Below, one piece after another: positions 60,690 to 64,000 of a DNA stretch of 64,000 nucleotides (position 1 is the first letter of the stretch; the number at the start of each line of letters is the position of its first letter). The notes beneath the pieces are model-generated. The model did not search any database. It saw only the letters and a program-made list of their open reading frames with translations, and had not been told where the DNA came from. The position numbers and the translations under genes were made by a program. The stretch lies in contig NZ_CP101806.1 of NCBI RefSeq assembly GCF_024498215.1, positions 1,054,001 through 1,118,000 of the forward strand. The letters are read 5' to 3'. This stretch comes from Mycoplasmopsis caviae. GTDB lineage: Bacteria; Bacillota_I; Bacilli_A; Mycoplasmatales; Metamycoplasmataceae.

Positions 60690-63600
60690 TTAACTAGAGA
60701 AATATTTGCCAGGAGTGAAATTAATGGAATCTTGCTCAGAAATACTTAAATATTCATTTGAGTTAAATTTGTAAATCTCGTTATCTTCTTCAACTTCGAA
60801 TTCATAAAAATATTTGCCTGGTTCTTTATTTTGAGACTTAACATTATCATGTAATTTTGTTAAATTATTTATATCGATATCTTTTTCATTTATAAGTTTT
60901 TTGTTGCCATTATAATAATGGTAAAATTTTGCTTTTATTGATTTAATTTTACTCTTATCACCAGAAAAAGATAATTCTGTTTCTAGAATAAAATCATCAT
61001 CGTAAAATTGGCTCTTTGAAAAAGTTGTAGAAATATTAGAATGTAATCCTAAATTAGATTTTGTATGTGAACTAAATTCTCATTTGGTTTTCCTAATATT
61101 TGAAACATTTGAAAATATGTAATTTTGCTCCTCTGTTCCGAAATAACCTTTAATTCATAAAAATCCGTTGTGTTCAAATTGATTTAATTTGATACTTTTT
61201 AATTCTTTTAATGAAATGCCTTTAAAAACTAGTTTACTTGCATTGTTCATTTCGCTTTCATCGCTTGGTTTTGTTTCACTAAAAAATACATCATAGTAAA
61301 AATGCTTATTTAATGTGTCATTAACTCAATATTTGTCTGTTAATTTAAAATTTAGACCTTGCAAATTACTATTAAAAACATTAATGTTACTTTGTAAATC
61401 ATCAATCTTATAAAATGTTAGCTTACCTCATTTATTTTTAACTGCTTCATTTAATTTTTTTAATAATAAATCAATCCTTGTTGAAAACTCACTATACAAA
61501 TTATTATCATGGTAATTAGTTGATAAATTTAATTTTTGACTTAATTCACTTTTTAATTCATCAAATTCTTTTCTCAAATTTAGTGGTAAATAAACTGATC
61601 TTGTAGACAAGTCTGAATACATATATGAACCAAATTGAAATCTTGCTAAAGCAAATTTACGCAATAATTCGTTATTTGTTTTTTCTTCCTCAATGTTTTT
61701 TAATTTGTCATCCATAATTATTTTTTTAGTAACATCGGGATCAAATTTTGTATTTTCATCCAAATTAGAATTGTATCTATATAGGTTTATTTCTCCATTT
61801 TTAACATAGAAATCAATTTTTTTATTTGCTAAAACTAGCTCACTTGCTTCAGTTGAAACATCTTTTGTTAAAATACAGCAAGAACTATCATTTTTTGTTA
61901 AATCATAAACTTTTAATGTGTAGTCTGATTCTGTGCTTGTTGTTGCGTCTTTTTTATAATAAAAATGATAAAGCAAATTTTTCTCCTGGAAAATACGTGC
62001 ACCTGCTGCATTTTCACTTAACACTATTTTATTTGATAATTCATCAGAAGATTCAAATGTTTGAATCTCATTCTTAATCAACTTCATTTTCGTGCTTTCT
62101 AACTGAAATCTAAATAGGCCAATATGACTTTTACCATCTTTCATGTAATTTGAAATAGTATATCAATTATTCTTTCAGTAGAAAAATCTTGATGGGCCGT
62201 TTTCGTGTTTTGAATGATACATTGTTATGCTTGAATCTTCAACATAATTTAGATTATTATTTGGTTTTTTTATTTGATAAAAAATGCTATTGCCATAAAA
62301 GTTTCTATCGCCAGCATAAGAAGGATCATTTAATTTGTCTCATGGTAAATGAATATTCAAAACATTTGTAACCTTCATCCCTTTAACAGGATTTGGGATT
62401 GATAATTCATAATTTGTTAGTAATTGATCAATTTTTCATCTCTCGCGACTTGTATAATCAAACTTACCTGAAGGTAAACTTGCACTTGGTGGTGTATCAA
62501 ATTCGGTACAATCAGTAAAATATCACTTTGGTTTATCGTCTGTATCTTGTTTTACTTTTACTGCTACAACTTTATGAACAAGTTCATCAGTTGATATTGG
62601 AACTGCTTTAACACCAACAAGGTTTAACAACAAGGCTAAAAAGGTAGCATAATGATGACATACTGCAATTTTAGTCTGAAGTGCTGTATATAGTGGTTGT
62701 TTTTCTTTGTGGAAGTCATAAGTAAAGCAATCAGTAACATATCTTACCAAAGTATAAATTTTATCAATATCGCTCATATCACTTTGTATTTGATTAATAC
62801 CGTTTTTTATGAATTCATACATTAGTTCTTTAATTTTTTTATTACTAATCATTTCATCATAGTCTCATTTTTCTCAAGATTTTTCCATTGAAAATAGTCT
62901 AAAAAATTTGTGATTTTTTAAGTTATTGTTTATTTCTTTGTTAAAAATAGAACCATATCAATTTGCCTCATTTGGAAATGAAAAATCACTTACATTTGTG
63001 TGAATATAATTATAATCTGCTCAATGATTAGAATATCAATTTAACATTGCTTCAGTCATATTTTTTGCATTAAAATATTGGCTTCTAAGGTTATATGAAG
63101 AAGTTTCATAATTTGAAACTAAATTGTTAAATAACTCTTCAAGTTCTTTTATTTCATCCTCATCTTTACCAATTTGTGATTTTCTAAAATATGAAGAGTT
63201 GATTGATCCCTCAATACCATTAGGGTTTGAACCATAAAAAACTGAATTGTGATTTTCGCTTGACAATTCATAATTATTTCATCTTATGTTTTGTTCACTT
63301 GAAGACCAGCCATTCCCTGTTTTATATTCACCAGGAAGAGTCGACTTTGAACCTTTATAATTTTTTTCTATATATTCCTTGTATTCAACTAATTTTGAAC
63401 TTTTAGCTTCTAAATTCAAAATTTCAGTTTTTGTATCTGAAACAATATTGTCTTTTGTATTTTTGATTCAATACATAATTTCAATTGAATCACTTGTTTT
63501 TAACCTAACATCTATAATTTCACCACTAATATTAGCCGGCAAGCCCGAAAGGGTTATAAAACCGTTATTTTTTCAATTTTCAACAATATTTTTTGCATAT

Positions 63601-64000
63601 TCATTTTTATTTAATAAAACAGCTTTAACACCTATTAAAACATCATTTGTTTTTTGTTTTTCGCTTTGCTTATTATCAATTTCTTCCTTAATTGTAAAAT
63701 CAAATTCTTTTGAAATTTTCTTATTTGGATTACTTAAAAATCTAAATGAAATAGAAGCCTTGACACTGTTTTTAGTAAAAATAAAATTGTCAAAATTTAA
63801 GAAATAGATTAACTCATCATAATGTGAAACATTAAATGCTTCCTTTTGCAATTTTTCAATGTTGCTTTTTGTAAAATCTGGTGATTTTAATGAAACCCGA
63901 ATTGAATTTATGACTTCTTCTAAACTGGCTAGATTCTTAAAGCCAACAAAATTTCTCTTTTGTTCTTCGCTTATTAGAGACGTTTTCTTATCTTTAACAT
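60690..64000 (-). CDS. Large transglutaminase-like surface protein, 5' end outside window
   Basis: At least 1103 codons under code 4; the start lies past 64000. The visible N-terminal part (KRNFVGFKNLASLEEVINSI) resembles repeated domains of mycoplasma lipoproteins. A transglutaminase-like core is at about 62520-62780: YTLVRYVTDCFTYDFHKE, TKIAVCHHYATFLALLLNLV (Cys), ELVHKVVAVKV (His) and WYFTDCTEFDTPP (Asp). The C-terminal about 600 residues are beta-rich, with repeated Tyr/Lys/Asn-rich units, and contain no membrane anchor. It is probably an exported surface enzyme anchored by an N-terminal lipobox not seen here. Confidence 0.75.

Overview
This window is a stretch of mollicute chromosome, most likely Mycoplasmopsis (Mycoplasma) of the agalactiae/bovis/synoviae type. 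It is very AT-rich. UGA must be read as tryptophan: ftsY, gatA, plsC, lysS, ulaA and most other genes only become full length under genetic code 4. Lipoprotein signal peptides end in Ala/Thr-Ser-Cys, and several genes have a TATAAT box only 6-12 bases from the start codon, which suggests leaderless mRNAs. The ascorbate (ula) operon with a phosphotriesterase-family lactonase also fits this genus. The species is an inference.

Layout. 1-4060: a YwaF-like membrane protein and an IS1634-like element bracketed by a direct repeat of about 465 bp. 4271-9247: an RpiR-type regulator, rbfA (its tail disrupted by IS3-family copy 1), a beheaded ORF, ylxM and ftsY. 9312-12411: a restriction-modification operon with a C5-cytosine methyltransferase, a D12-class adenine methyltransferase and a frameshifted HNH nuclease. 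12688-14547: an alpha/beta hydrolase and lplA. 14729-19449: an unrecognised three-gene cassette (one soluble, two membrane proteins) divergent from a 575-aa protein that appears to join a PLP fold-type-I domain to an AbiEii-like nucleotidyltransferase domain. 19491-24282: two copies of an IS1202-like (ISNCY-type) element around a candidate structured RNA. 24382-26943: a glucose-type PTS IICBA gene behind a 24-bp palindromic operator. 27093-34819: lactonase, ulaA, ulaB, ulaC, ulaD, ulaE, ulaF, a HAD phosphatase and an unknown gene, all on the minus strand. 35199-38762: lysS, a hypothetical gene, two tRNA-Arg genes and a lipoprotein. 38989-46026: an IS island (IS3-family copy 2, interrupted by IS1202-like copy 3; then a Bax-inhibitor-1 gene whose 5' region carries IS1202-like copy 4). 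46094-48969: tRNA-Thr, a paralogous lipoprotein, CIRCE-dnaJ and a hypothetical gene. 49256-51425: IS1202-like copy 5. 51478-57797: a housekeeping run acpS-plsC-scpA-scpB-rlu-gatC-gatA-gatB. 57950-64000: rpmG, a transglutaminase-like lipoprotein, ppa and a large transglutaminase-like surface protein that runs off the window.

How genes work together. The ula block makes an ascorbate uptake and catabolism pathway: UlaABC imports and phosphorylates, the lactonase probably opens the lactone in place of UlaG, and UlaD, UlaE and UlaF lead to D-xylulose 5-phosphate. The three R-M genes form one overlapping operon. GatCAB makes Gln-tRNA(Gln) by transamidation. ScpA and ScpB are the SMC partners.

Caution on the sequence. 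Almost every frameshift lies in multi-copy IS elements, usually in A/T runs, while single-copy genes are intact. This looks like a long-read assembly whose repeats were not polished, so broken transposases should not be taken as true pseudogenes without checking. The frameshift in the single-copy HNH gene is more likely real.
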